This document shows positions 50,183 to 61,183 of a DNA stretch of 64,000 nt, piece by piece (position 1 is the first letter of the stretch; each line of letters opens with the position of its first letter). The stretch covers positions 62,001 through 126,000 of the forward strand of contig JAPPLJ010000036.1 of NCBI GenBank assembly GCA_028819475.1, in the 5' to 3' direction. Made by a program: the position numbers and the translations under genes. The notes beneath the pieces were generated by a model. That model was not told the origin of the DNA. It ran no database searches and saw only the letters and a list, made by a program, of their open reading frames with translations. This stretch comes from Rhodospirillaceae bacterium. GTDB lineage: Bacteria; Pseudomonadota; Alphaproteobacteria; Bin65.

Positions 50183-52668
50183 CTACAGGGTCCGCCAGTC
50201 TTCGTCCTGTTCGAAGGCGTGCGCCGCCCGGTAGATCGCCGATTCGTCGTAATGCTTCCCGGTCAGCATCAGGCCGACGGGAAGGCCGTCGCTCAGGCCG
50301 CAGGGTATGCTCATCGACGGATGCCCGGTAATGTCGAACGGCGCGGTGTTCGGAATCATCTCGAACGCCCGCTGAATATACAGCGAGAGCGGCGCATCGG
50401 GGCCGGGAATCGGCGGCGCGACCATCGGCAGGGTCGGCATCAACAGCAGGTCGTAGCGGCCGAGCACGTCGTCGTAGGCGGCGGTCAGCTGACGCGCCAG
50501 GTTCTGCGACTTGGCGAAATAATGCCCGCGATGATGCTTCAGCATGTATTCGCCGATCATCATGGTGATCTTGAGGCTGTGGGACAGCTCGTCGGCCCGC
50601 GCGCGCCAGTTGGCGTGGGCGTCGAGCAGGCTGGTGACGTAGAGGCCCTTCCAGCTCGTGCCGAAGCCGTTGCCCTTCATCATCGTATTGGTCGCGCCCT
50701 CCAGCGCGACCGGCGTCCAGATCGCCAGGCCGTCGCTGTGCATCGAGATCGAGACGTCCTCGACGGTCGCGCCCATGGCGCGGAACCGCTCGGCCGCCGC
50801 GCGCACCTTGGCGTCGACGCCGGGCTCGCTGTTGTCCAGGCCGAAGCCTTCCTGGACGACGCCGATGCGCATGCCGCCGGCGCCCCGGCCGATTGCTTTC
50901 GTATAGTCATCCACCCGCGGCTTGTACTGGCGCGGGTCCAGCCCGTCCGCGCCGGCGATCACTTCGAGCAGCAGGGCGTTGTCCGCAACATTGCCGGTCA
51001 TCGGGCCGGTATGGTCGATGGTCGGCTCGATCGGCATGACGCCGGTGTAGGGCACGAGGCCGTGGGTCGGCTTCATGCCGTAGCAGCCGCTGAACGACGC
51101 CGGAATCCGGATCGAGCCGCCCTGGTCGCCGCCGATCGCCATGTCAACCTCGCCGGCGCCGACCAGCGCGCCGGAGCCAGACGACGAGCCGCCGGCCGTG
51201 TGGCCGATCTTCCAGGGATTGTGCACCGGCGCAGAGGCGTTGGTGTGGCTGCCGCCGGACAGGCAAAAATATTCGCAATGGGCCTTGCCGGCGATGGTGG
51301 CGCCTTCGTCGAGCATCCGCGTGACGATGGTGGCGTCGAGGTCCGGCGTATAGCCTTCCAGCGTCGAGGCGCCGTTCATCATCGGCACGCCGGCGAGGCA
51401 GACATTGTCTTTCAGCGCCACCGTCTTGCCGTCCAGCCTGCCGCCCGGCGCGCCGCGGATCTCGCATTTGATGTACCAGGCGTTCATTGGGTTTTCGCTG
51501 TCGCCGGGCCGGGTGCCAGGGGTGCGCGGATACTTGACCGTGGGCGGCGCATCGCGCAGCGCGTCGACACGGTCGTAGGCCGCCAGCGTCGGCTCCATCA
51601 GGTCGAGGAATGACTCGATTTCGCCGTCGCTCATGCTCATGCCGAAGGAGCGGACGATGTCGCGCATCTGGTCCAAGGTGGGGCGTCTGACGGTCATGGC
51701 ATTTCCGATCGGCTGGGCCGGCGGTGGAGGCGGCGTTTCGGGTGGGCGTGGCGGCGGTTTTGGAGCCGGGGTCCGGAGGTGCACCTGCGGTTGCGGCCGG
51801 GCAAGCGGGGCGGCAGCCACGCCGGCGGGGATGGCGGCAGGCGCCGGGGCCGGCGCGGCGGCGGTCCGGGCGCTCCCGCCGCCCAGGCCGGCGAATTCCT
51901 CGATCAGGCCGGTGGCGCCGAAGCTGTCGCGGGCGATCTCCGCCTTCACCGCGCCGCGTTCGAGCACGAGGATCCGGTCGGACAGTTGGGTCAGGAATTC
52001 CAGATTCTGTTCGACCAGCAGGAGGGTGAGGCCGCGGCTTTGCCGGATCGACACCAGGGTCTCCGCCATCTCCTCGATGATCGACGGCTGGATGCCCTCG
52101 GTCGGCTCGTCGAGCAGGAACAGCACCGGATCGGCGATCAGGCAGCGCGCGACCGCGAGAATCTGCTGCTCGCCGCCGCTCAGCACGCCGCCCTGGCGGT
52201 CGAGCAGCGGGGCAAGGCGCGGAAAGTCGGCGACGATCCGGTCGATGCCGGCCTCCGCGCTGGCATCGCCGGTCTCCTCGCTCCAGGCGAAGTGCAGGTT
52301 CTCGCGCACCGTGAGATTGGGAAAGATGCCGCGGCCCTGGGGCACGTAGCCGAAGCCGAGCCGGCTGCGCCGCCAGGTCGGCAGCCGTGTGATCGGCGTC
52401 CCCTCGAAGGTGATCTGGCCGCCGGTCGCCGGCAGCAGGCCCATCAGGGTCTTGAGCAGGGTGGATTTGCCCATGCCGTTGTGGCCGAGCAGGCCGAGCA
52501 CCTCGTTCTCGGTGAGGTCCATCGAGACCCCGCGCAGCACGGGGATGTCGCCGTAACCGGCGCGCAGGCCCTGGACCGACAGGATCGCGTCGCCTCGGGC
52601 CACGGGCCCGTCCGGGCCGCTGGCCGGGCTGCCGTTCGCCGGATTCCCGTTCGTCGGGGCTTCGGCGT

Positions 52669-52672
<4 letters not shown>
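50183..52672 (-). CDS. UrtE/LivF-type ABC ATPase fused to amidase
   Basis: This is a single open frame of 829 residues. Residues about 28-262 are an ABC ATPase: Walker [10 protein letters not shown] (63-71), signature LSGGEQQ (164-170), Walker B VLFLLDEP, followed by EGIQPSII, a mark of the UrtE branch. Residues 264-325 are a linker rich in Ala and Pro (for example [17 protein letters not shown]). Residues 326-829 are an amidase of the nitrile-hydratase-linked type: KTVALKDNV with Lys421, [14 protein letters not shown] near 494-507, and [11 protein letters not shown] with nucleophile Ser520. The internal ATG at 51697 could also yield free amidase. There is no stop or frameshift between the parts. 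Its start overlaps the LivM-LivG stop by 4 bases. Confidence 0.9.
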
Positions 52673-54528
<1,856 letters not shown>

Positions 54529-54540
54529 GGCCGGGCGCCC

Positions 54541-55410
54541 TTACAGCCGGTTGCGGAAGAAGCGGCCGGAAATGCCGGTCGGCAGCAGCCGCAGCAGGAT
54601 AACGGCGGCGACCAGAAGGCCGATCTCGCCGATCACGGAATTCGTCACGAAGGTGACGAGCTGCGAGACGATGCCGAAGAAGCCGGAACTGGCGATCAGG
54701 CCGGAGACGACCGACGCGCCGCCGGAGATCACCGTGATGAACGCCTTGGCGATGTAGAGCAATCCGGCGGTCGGGCCGATGCCGACCAGGGGCGCCAGCA
54801 CGCCGCCGGCCAGCCCGGTGAGCGCCGAGCCGGCCGCAAAGGTCACCATGTAGACCTTTGAGGTGTTGTAGCCGAAGGCGGTGGCCATATCGGCGTTTTG
54901 CATGGCGCCGCGGGCGATCAGGCCGGCGCGGGTATATTTCAGCACGCCGTAGACCAGCAGCACGACGCCGACGGCGCTGGCGATGATGAAGATCGTATAG
55001 CCGCTGAGCGAGTAGTCGCCGACCGCGAAGCCGCCGATCGGCGCCTTGATGCTGGTCGTGGTCGGCCCGAAGATCAGCGTGAAGGCGCCGATCATGGCCA
55101 GGCTCAGGCCCCAGGTCGCCAGCATGGTGTTGATCAGCCGGCCGTAGAGGAAGCGGATGATCAGCCGTTCGGCAACGATGCCGAACGCCGCCACGACCAG
55201 CGGGGCGATCACCAGCATCGAGACGAAGATATCGATGCCCAGCGTGTTGTGGGAGACGATCGCGGCGTAGCCGCCGAGCAGAACGAATTCGCCGTGGGCG
55301 AGGTTGATGACGCGCATCATCCCGAACACGACCGCGAGTCCGGCGCTGATGAGCGCCAGAAACGCGATCGTGTACAGGACCTCGTAGACGACAACCGCCG
55401 CCAGATCCAT
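54541..55410 (-). CDS. LivH-type ABC transporter permease
   Basis: This 289-residue polytopic permease is of the branched-chain amino acid/amide/urea family. The N-terminal LISAGLAVVFGMMRVINLAHGE motif and FGPTTTSIKAPIGGF loop are typical, with the conserved ARAGLIARGAMQNADMATAFGYN cytoplasmic coupling segment near 190. It starts 55 bases after the binding-protein gene and precedes the LivM-LivG gene by 12 bases. Confidence 0.95.
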   Translation of the reverse strand: MDLAAVVVYEVLYTIAFLALISAGLAVVFGMMRVINLAHGEFVLLGGYAAIVSHNTLGIDIFVSMLVIAPLVVAAFGIVAERLIIRFLYGRLINTMLATWGLSLAMIGAFTLIFGPTTTSIKAPIGGFAVGDYSLSGYTIFIIASAVGVVLLVYGVLKYTRAGLIARGAMQNADMATAFGYNTSKVYMVTFAAGSALTGLAGGVLAPLVGIGPTAGLLYIAKAFITVISGGASVVSGLIASSGFFGIVSQLVTFVTNSVIGEIGLLVAAVILLRLLPTGISGRFFRNRL

Positions 55411-55465
55411 CGAAGCGCTGCCGTCCTTTTCCGTCAGTCGAACGAGACCTTGGAAGCAGCCGGGA

Positions 55466-56686
55466 TCAGATCTTGATCTCGTACTGCTTGGTATCGTTCG
55501 GGTTCTTCTCCAGGTCGCAGACCCGCTGCGTGTCCGACGGCGGGATCTGGCTGTAGCTCTTGAGAATTGTCAGCGTCTGATTCTTGACCTCGATCAGATG
55601 CATGTCGTGGGTGACATGATGCGTCTTCGGGTCGATCGTCACCTTGCCGGTCGGGCCGGTGTAGCTGATGCCGCTTTCCAGCGCCTCGATCACCTTCATC
55701 CGGTCGAGCGTACCGGCCTTCTTGACTCCCTCGGCCCACAGCCGGACGCCGTCGTAGCTCGACGCCGCGATCTCGTGGATATCGTTCGTGTGGCCGAACT
55801 TCCTTTTCCACGCGGCCAGGAACTGCCGGTTAGACGGGAAATCGGCCTGGGGCGAGAAGCTCTGGCACACGACGATGCCGTCGCCTTCGCTGGGCGTCAG
55901 GATCTTGTGCTCGTTGCCCGACGACATGGTTGTCGTCGCGATCGGGATCTTCTTCTTCATGCCGGCTGCCGCCCACTGGCGGTAGAAGGACAGGTGCGCC
56001 AGGCCGACCAGCACGGCGCAGACCATATCCGGCTTGGCCTTCTGGATCTTGGCGATGGTCGAGCCGAAATCCGACACGTTGAGCGGGAAGTAATCGGCCT
56101 GGATGACCTCGCCGCCGGCCTGCTGGGCGTAGTACTTGATCCAGTTCGATGTGATCTGGCCGTAGTTGTAGTCGGCCGCCAGCACATAGATCTTCTTGCC
56201 CCAGCGCTTGATCGCTTCCGGCACCAGGATGGCGGACTGCTGGGCCGGCGTTGTGCCGACGCAGAACACGTTGCGGTCGCAGACGCCGCCTTCATAGGTC
56301 GTGTTGTAGAAATACAGCGTCTTGGCCTTGCGCAGGCTCGGCCGGATGGCCTCGCGCGACGCCGAGAGGATGCCGCCGTGAATCACGTCGACCTTGTCCT
56401 TGCGCGTCATGCGGCGGGCATACTGGGTGTAGAGCGCCATCTTTGACTGGGTGTCGTAGGGGATCATCTCGATCTTCTTGCCGAGCAAGCCGCCCGCGGC
56501 GTTGATCTCGTCGATCGCCAGCCGGTGCGCCTTTTCCATCGGCTTGCCGTAGGCCTCGAAGATGCCCGACGTGTCCAGGATACTGCCGAACTTGATGGTG
56601 TCGGCGCCCATCGCGACCGACGGCACCGTCGCCAATGCGCCGGCCGCGGTCGCCCCCTGCACGAACTGTCTGCGGTTGATCGTCAT
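55466..56686 (-). CDS. Tat-exported amide/urea-type ABC binding protein
   Basis: This 406-residue binding protein has a Tat signal (NRRQFVQGATAAGALATV near 4-21). The mature protein fits the UrtA/FmdD/AmiC group: TIKFGSILDTSGIFEAYGKP, LAIDEINAAGGLLGKKIEM, a VIHGGILSASREAIRP loop, and GTTPAQQSAILV. Members bind urea or short-chain amides. The amidase fused to the transporter's ATPase supports an amide as ligand. AGGGAG lies before the ATG, 33 bases after the flotillin stop, so it is likely co-transcribed with it. Confidence 0.9.
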   Translation of the reverse strand: MTINRRQFVQGATAAGALATVPSVAMGADTIKFGSILDTSGIFEAYGKPMEKAHRLAIDEINAAGGLLGKKIEMIPYDTQSKMALYTQYARRMTRKDKVDVIHGGILSASREAIRPSLRKAKTLYFYNTTYEGGVCDRNVFCVGTTPAQQSAILVPEAIKRWGKKIYVLAADYNYGQITSNWIKYYAQQAGGEVIQADYFPLNVSDFGSTIAKIQKAKPDMVCAVLVGLAHLSFYRQWAAAGMKKKIPIATTTMSSGNEHKILTPSEGDGIVVCQSFSPQADFPSNRQFLAAWKRKFGHTNDIHEIAASSYDGVRLWAEGVKKAGTLDRMKVIEALESGISYTGPTGKVTIDPKTHHVTHDMHLIEVKNQTLTILKSYSQIPPSDTQRVCDLEKNPNDTKQYEIKI

Positions 56687-56719
56687 GATGCTACTCCCTC
56701 TGGATTGAATTCCTGCCGG

Positions 56720-58330
56720 CTAGCGGTCTCCGCCGGTCTTGTCCTCGTCCGTGTCGTTGTCGGCCGATTCGCCGTCTGAAGCGTCGGCGTCGCCGCCGAC
56801 ATCGAGATTCACGCCGAGCTGCCGGCCGAGCTTCTGCATGGCCGGCAGCTGCACCGCCATGTTCAGGACGCCCTCGACGGCCTGGTTGAATGGCGAAGTT
56901 GCGCCGCCGCTTTCTCCGCCCGATCCGCCGGTTCCGAGCCCGCTCACCTGGTTGATGCGGATCGACTCGATCTTCTCGGCCGGTTTGACCATCTGTTCGA
57001 TGATCGCCGGCATCCGGTCGATCCGGTGCTGCTCCAGCCGCGTATTCAGCACCTGCTCGCTCACCGCATTCTCGGCCTCGGCAAGCGCCGCCTTGCCTTC
57101 GGCCTCGGCCTTCAACTCGTGGCGCCGGGCCTCGGCCTTGACGGAGGTCGCCTTGGCTTCGGCCTGTACCTTGTCGAGCAGGGTCCTGACCTCGGATTTG
57201 GTGACCTCTTCGGAAACGTCGGCGTCGCGCCTGGCGCGCAGGAGTGCGGTCGTCGCGTCGCGTTCCGCCGCCAGCTTCTCCTTCTCGCGCTGCAATTGCT
57301 CCTGCGCCGCGACGACGCCGATACGGCGCAGTTCGGTCTCGGCCTCGGCGTCGAACTCCTCGGCGCGCTTGCGGCTGAGCGCGATCTGGCTGTCGATCTT
57401 GGTCGATTCGGCGGCCAGCAGGGCCTGGGATTCCTCCTGGCGCAGGGCGAGGTCGCGCTGGATTTCCGCAAGGCGGGTCTGCCGTTCGGCGTCGATCCGG
57501 GCGCGCTCGGCCTCTTGCTTCGCGTGCTGGCGCGCAGCTTCCTCGGCGGCGTCGCCGGCCGCGCGGGCTTCCTCGACCGTCCGGTGCTGGGCGATCTCCG
57601 CTTCCTGCTGCTCGCGCTCGATCTCCAGCTTCCGCTTCAGCGAATCGAGCTGGGTCTGGCGCACCGAGACGTCGGCGTCGGCCTCGATATCCGCCCGCTG
57701 TTTGCGGTTGGCGGCGACGATCTCGGCCAGGCGGCGCATGCCGACGGCGTTGAAGGCGTTGTTCTCGTCGAGCGACGCCAGCGACGCCTGGTCGAAGCGG
57801 GTGAGCGACGCCGATTCGAGGCGCAGGCCGTTCTGCTCGAGATTGTCGACCAGCAGGGCTTCGACTTCGCTGACGAAGGCGCCGCGGTTCTCGTGCAGCT
57901 GGTCCATGGTCTTGGTCGCGACGACCGCCTGCATGGCGCCGACCAGCCGGCCGTCCAGCAATTCGTGCAGACCGTCGGTCCTCAGCGAGCGCGAGCCGAT
58001 GGCCTGGGCTGCGGTCGCCACGCCCTGCGGCGTCGGCAGGACGCGCAGGTTGAACTCCATCTCGACGTCGAGGCGCAGCCGGTCCTCGGTCATCAGGGAG
58101 GCGTTGCCCGTGCGCGCCACCTCGAGCGGCATGGCGCGCATGTTGATCTCTTCGACCCGGTGCAGGAAGGGCAGGGCGATGCAGCCGCCGTCCATCGCCA
58201 CCTTCTGGCCGCCGAAGCCGGTGCGGATCAGGGCGGTCTCGCGGGTGGCCTTGCGGTAGAAGCGCTGCAGGAAGGCGATGAATACCGCCAGCGCCACGAC
58301 AACGATGACAATGGTGATGAAGGTCGCCAT
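56720..58330 (-). CDS. Flotillin/SPFH membrane scaffold protein (YqiK type)
   Basis: This 536-residue protein has one N-terminal span (about 5-23) followed by an SPFH domain (IRTGFGGQKVAMDGGCIALPFLHRV) and a long coiled-coil tail (about 200-440) rich in Ala, Glu and Lys, with a glycine-rich and acidic C-terminus. Flotillins organise membrane microdomains. The usual NfeD partner is not adjacent. It is directly upstream of the amide transporter and has a good promoter, so it may organise that complex in the membrane; this is inference. The start has a modest ribosome site (GAGG). Confidence 0.92.
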   Translation of the reverse strand: MATFITIVIVVVALAVFIAFLQRFYRKATRETALIRTGFGGQKVAMDGGCIALPFLHRVEEINMRAMPLEVARTGNASLMTEDRLRLDVEMEFNLRVLPTPQGVATAAQAIGSRSLRTDGLHELLDGRLVGAMQAVVATKTMDQLHENRGAFVSEVEALLVDNLEQNGLRLESASLTRFDQASLASLDENNAFNAVGMRRLAEIVAANRKQRADIEADADVSVRQTQLDSLKRKLEIEREQQEAEIAQHRTVEEARAAGDAAEEAARQHAKQEAERARIDAERQTRLAEIQRDLALRQEESQALLAAESTKIDSQIALSRKRAEEFDAEAETELRRIGVVAAQEQLQREKEKLAAERDATTALLRARRDADVSEEVTKSEVRTLLDKVQAEAKATSVKAEARRHELKAEAEGKAALAEAENAVSEQVLNTRLEQHRIDRMPAIIEQMVKPAEKIESIRINQVSGLGTGGSGGESGGATSPFNQAVEGVLNMAVQLPAMQKLGRQLGVNLDVGGDADASDGESADNDTDEDKTGGDR

Positions 58331-58354
58331 GGGTTGCCTCGCTCTTCGGACCTC

Positions 58355-58386
58355 CGCAATTCCGGGCGCAATTCCGGGCGCAATTC
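58355..58386. repeat. 12-bp tandem repeat in the flotillin leader
   Basis: CGCAATTCCGGG occurs twice in tandem (58355-58366, 58367-58378), then a third copy degenerates after CGCAATTC. In mRNA orientation the unit contains CCCGGA every 12 bases. A similar 12-base periodic series lies before the AmiC-like gene. Confidence 0.75.
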
Positions 58387-58410
58387 TGACAGCCTCGCAG
58401 CGCGGATCAA

Positions 58411-58438
58411 GTTATCCTTGCTTTATTTTCCATGTCAA
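58411..58438 (-). promoter_or_regulatory. Sigma-70-type promoter of the flotillin/amide operon
   Basis: On the minus strand TTGACA (58433-58438) and GATAAC (58411-58416) are 16 bases apart in an AT-rich island unlike the surrounding GC-rich DNA. The inferred transcription start lies about 75 bases before the flotillin ATG, so the tandem repeat falls in the leader. Confidence 0.65.
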
Positions 58439-58476
58439 ATAAATTGTCGGGAGGCCGGTGCGCCCGAACGCGCCGG

Positions 58477-59490
58477 TCAACGGGCCAGTTGGCGGACGAT
58501 CCTGAAATCGAACCCATGCGCTTCGGCCAGATAGACGGGCAATTCTCCGGGGCCGGTTTCGCTGCGGACGCCAGCGGCGATGCGGCGGTTGCGTGTCACC
58601 TGGACGGCGAGGCGGGCCATGCCTTCGTAGATCGACTGGCCGAGATCGTTCAGCATCGGCGCCCGCTCGGCGAACATGGAATGGTAGCGCTCGCGGAACG
58701 CGCCGTTGCGCCGCGTATCGAGCGCCGCAAAATAGCCGGCGCTGACGAAAACCCCGTCGGTCGCCGCCGCGCCCATGGCCAGCAGCATGTTCTCCTCGAT
58801 GGCGCAGGAGAAGCGAAGGACCGAACGGGCCAGCCCGGCGGCGTGAAAGGCCCGGTTGAAGAGCACCGAATCCTGGCCGATCAGGGACAGCAGGACGGCA
58901 TCGGGCCGGCGGGTTTCGATCCGGTCGAGGATGGCGTCGAAGCGGCGGATGTCGGTCGCGCTCTCGTCGAAATCGACATAATCGCTTCCGACGACCTCGC
59001 AGCCCTGCCGGGCCATCGCCCGCGCCGCCAGGGTGTGGGAAACCCGCGGCCAGACATAGTCGTTGCCGACGAAATACCAGCGGCGCAGCCGGTAGCGCGC
59101 GCTCAGCCAGTTGAGCGCCGGCAGCAGTTGCCGATCCGGCGTCACCCCGAGGCAGTGGACGTTGTGCGGCGCGCTGCCTTCGTGCAGCGGCGTGTAGATG
59201 TAGGGCACGCGTCGGCCGACCGCCGCCGCCAGCGCGTCCCGCACGTCGCTGGTGTGCATGCCGACGACCGAATCGATCCGCCGGGCGGCGATCAGATCGG
59301 CGGCGCGGCGGGCGACGGCTTGCGGCTTCGACCCGGCATCGACGAAGCGCAGCCGGAACACCGTATCATCGGTCGCCGCGGCGTTGATTTCGGCGCAGGC
59401 CAGTTCGGCGCTGGCGCGGCAGGACGGGCCCCAGATGCCGGCCGGGCCGCTCGTGGGTATGAATACGCCGATCCGGTGCGTGCTCGCCAT
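58477..59490 (-). CDS. Cytoplasmic AmiC-like amide-sensing protein
   Basis: This 337-residue protein has the periplasmic-binding-protein fold but no signal peptide: the first strand begins at residue 6 (RIGVFIPTSGPAGIWGP), as in the Pseudomonas AmiC sensor. Family-like segments are VVGMHTSDVRDALAAAVGR, YIYTPLHEGSAPHNVHCLG, WYFVGNDYVWPRVSH and VFVSAGYFAALDTRRNGAF. In Pseudomonas, AmiC controls the antiterminator AmiR according to amide level. No AmiR-like gene is in the window. Its position upstream of an amide transport-amidase operon fits an amide-sensing role (inference). Confidence 0.8.
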   Translation of the reverse strand: MASTHRIGVFIPTSGPAGIWGPSCRASAELACAEINAAATDDTVFRLRFVDAGSKPQAVARRAADLIAARRIDSVVGMHTSDVRDALAAAVGRRVPYIYTPLHEGSAPHNVHCLGVTPDRQLLPALNWLSARYRLRRWYFVGNDYVWPRVSHTLAARAMARQGCEVVGSDYVDFDESATDIRRFDAILDRIETRRPDAVLLSLIGQDSVLFNRAFHAAGLARSVLRFSCAIEENMLLAMGAAATDGVFVSAGYFAALDTRRNGAFRERYHSMFAERAPMLNDLGQSIYEGMARLAVQVTRNRRIAAGVRSETGPGELPVYLAEAHGFDFRIVRQLAR

Positions 59491-59494
59491 GGCG

Positions 59495-59526
59495 TGTCCG
59501 GGATATTGTCCGGGATGCTGTCCGGG
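59495..59526. repeat. 12-bp periodic TGTCCGGG triplet before the AmiC-like gene
   Basis: TGTCCGGG occurs at 59495, 59507 and 59519, exactly 12 bases apart, ending 5 bases from the AmiC-like ATG. In mRNA orientation this is CCCGGACA repeated three times. It is not coding: the in-frame upstream reading meets a stop with no start between. Confidence 0.75.
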
Positions 59527-59641
59527 GTCGAATTTCGGTGCGCATTTCTGCCGGCCCGAATCCTACTCCAATCCGGCGCCCTTGCGCCACGCGGTTTCGC
59601 CCGCGCGCCGTTCGCCGGGCGACCGCCCAAGGGAGATATAA

Positions 59642-60091
59642 ATGGCCTTCTCCGGTAGCCTGGCCGATATCCTGATGCGGGCCGGCCAGTCCGTGGCCCA
59701 GGACCTGGACGGCTTGCTCCGGCCGCTCGACCTGTCCCTCGTGCAGTGGCGGGTGCTCGACAGTCTGAGCGACGGCAAGGGCCGGACCATGAGCGGCCTG
59801 TCGGCACAGTCCGCCATCCAGATTTCGGCCCTGTCGAAACTGGTCGACCGGATGGTCGTGCGCTCGCTGGTCCTGCGCAAGCAGAGCGAGCGCGACCAGC
59901 GGGCCGTCATCGTCATGGCGTCGGATTTCGGGCTGGAGGCCTACCGCAAGAGCCTGCCGGTGATCCGGGCCTACGAGGCGCGGCTGGCACAGCGTCTGGT
60001 CGGCTTTGGTGTCCATCGCCTCGACGAATTCATGGTGGACGCGGGCGGCGACGCGCCGGCGGCCGGGGTCAACGCGATCCCGCTGAACTGA
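59642..60091 (+). CDS. MarR-family transcription regulator
   Basis: This 149-residue winged-helix protein has a MarR-type N-terminal helix (LADILMRAGQSVAQDLDGLL), then LVQWRVLDSLSDG, the recognition region IQISALSKLVDRMV, and the wing with RDQRAVIVMA. Length and charge fit HpaR-type repressors of aromatic catabolism. It is divergent from the AmiC-like gene and 120 bases upstream of the HpaH-type hydratase gene, so either could be its target. AAGGGAG before the ATG is a good ribosome site. Ligand unknown. Confidence 0.9.
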   Translation: MAFSGSLADILMRAGQSVAQDLDGLLRPLDLSLVQWRVLDSLSDGKGRTMSGLSAQSAIQISALSKLVDRMVVRSLVLRKQSERDQRAVIVMASDFGLEAYRKSLPVIRAYEARLAQRLVGFGVHRLDEFMVDAGGDAPAAGVNAIPLN

Positions 60092-60211
60092 CTACGTCGG
60101 CCGGTGCAGCCGGAAGGCGCTGTCAATACGCCGTTGGCAAGACGCCGTTGGACTGTCGCTCTCCCTGCCCCTATACCCTCCGGTCAACGCGGATTTGTCT
60201 GAGGAAAGACC

Positions 60212-60994
60212 ATGCTGTCGGATGCCGATCGCAACAGGGCGGCCGACCTGCTGATGCAGGCCGGGGAGACGCGCACGCCGGTGCTCCAGCTGTCCACGAC
60301 CTGGCCGGAGATCACGTTCGAGGACGCCTATGCCATCCAGGCCGAGGTGACCGCGCGCAAGGTCGCCGCCGGCGCCCGGGTGATCGGCCACAAGGTCGGC
60401 CTGACCTCGAAGGCGATGCAGCGCTCGTCGCAGATCGACGAGCCGGACTACGGACACCTTCTGGACGACATGATGATCGCCGACGGCGCGACCGTGCGCC
60501 GTGCCGATTACTGCATCCCGCGGGTCGAGCTCGAACTCGCCTTCGTCCTGGGTGCGCCGCTGGAAGGACCGGGCGTCGGCCTGCTCGACGTCCTGCGCGC
60601 GACCGAATATGTCGTGCCGTCGATCGAGATCATCGACGCCCGGGTGCAGAACCCGCGCAAGATCTTCGACACCATTGCCGACAACGGCGCCGCGGCCGGC
60701 ATCGTGCTGGGCGGCCACCCGGTCGGGCCGCACGATATCGACCTGCGCTGGGTCGGCGGCGCGATGTACCGCAACACCGATATCGAGGAGACCGGCGTCG
60801 CCATCGGCGTGCTCGGCCATCCGGCGATGGGCATCGCCTGGCTGGCGAACAAGCTGGGCGCCCATGGCGTCGGGCTGGAGCCGGGCCATATCGTGCTTTC
60901 GGGCTCGTTCGTCCGCCCGGTCTGGGCCGAGCCGGGCGATACGCTGCGCGCCGATTTCGGCGACCTCGGCGTGGTGAGCGTCGGCTTCGGATAG
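60212..60994 (+). CDS. hpaH: 2-oxo-hepta-3-ene-1,7-dioate hydratase-like enzyme
   Basis: This 260-residue protein resembles HpaH and the related 2-oxopent-4-enoate hydratases (MhpD family), which add water to a dienoate in meta-cleavage pathways. Family marks are VIGHKVGLTSKAMQRSSQ near 67-84, the metal-site glutamates in PRVELELAFVL, VPSIEIIDAR and the C-terminal FVRPVWAEPGDTLRADFG. HpaH proper acts in 4-hydroxyphenylacetate degradation; no other hpa genes are in the window. It follows a MarR gene on the same strand. Confidence 0.85.
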   Translation: MLSDADRNRAADLLMQAGETRTPVLQLSTTWPEITFEDAYAIQAEVTARKVAAGARVIGHKVGLTSKAMQRSSQIDEPDYGHLLDDMMIADGATVRRADYCIPRVELELAFVLGAPLEGPGVGLLDVLRATEYVVPSIEIIDARVQNPRKIFDTIADNGAAAGIVLGGHPVGPHDIDLRWVGGAMYRNTDIEETGVAIGVLGHPAMGIAWLANKLGAHGVGLEPGHIVLSGSFVRPVWAEPGDTLRADFGDLGVVSVGFG

Positions 60995-61183
60995 ACCGTT
61001 CGCTTTCGACCGGTTCGGTGCGCGGAGGGCGCCCGCGCGACGCCTGCCGTCCCGGCGGTGGAATCGTGCAGGCGCGCGGGCTACAGTTACCGGCGGGCTG
61101 CCCGGAAAGATTCCGACGGGCCGGACCTGTCGAACAACGGCGCCGCGGCGATCCCGGCCGCGCGCTTCACGGGAGGAGAGATC

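Noticed and set aside
48425-51613. A 1062-codon plus-strand frame
   Set aside because: It is antisense to the acyl-CoA ligase and amidase and has shadow composition with no motifs.
58355-59526. Possible CRISPR array in the 12-base periodic repeats
   Set aside because: Units are too short, contiguous and few; there are no spacers and no cas genes.
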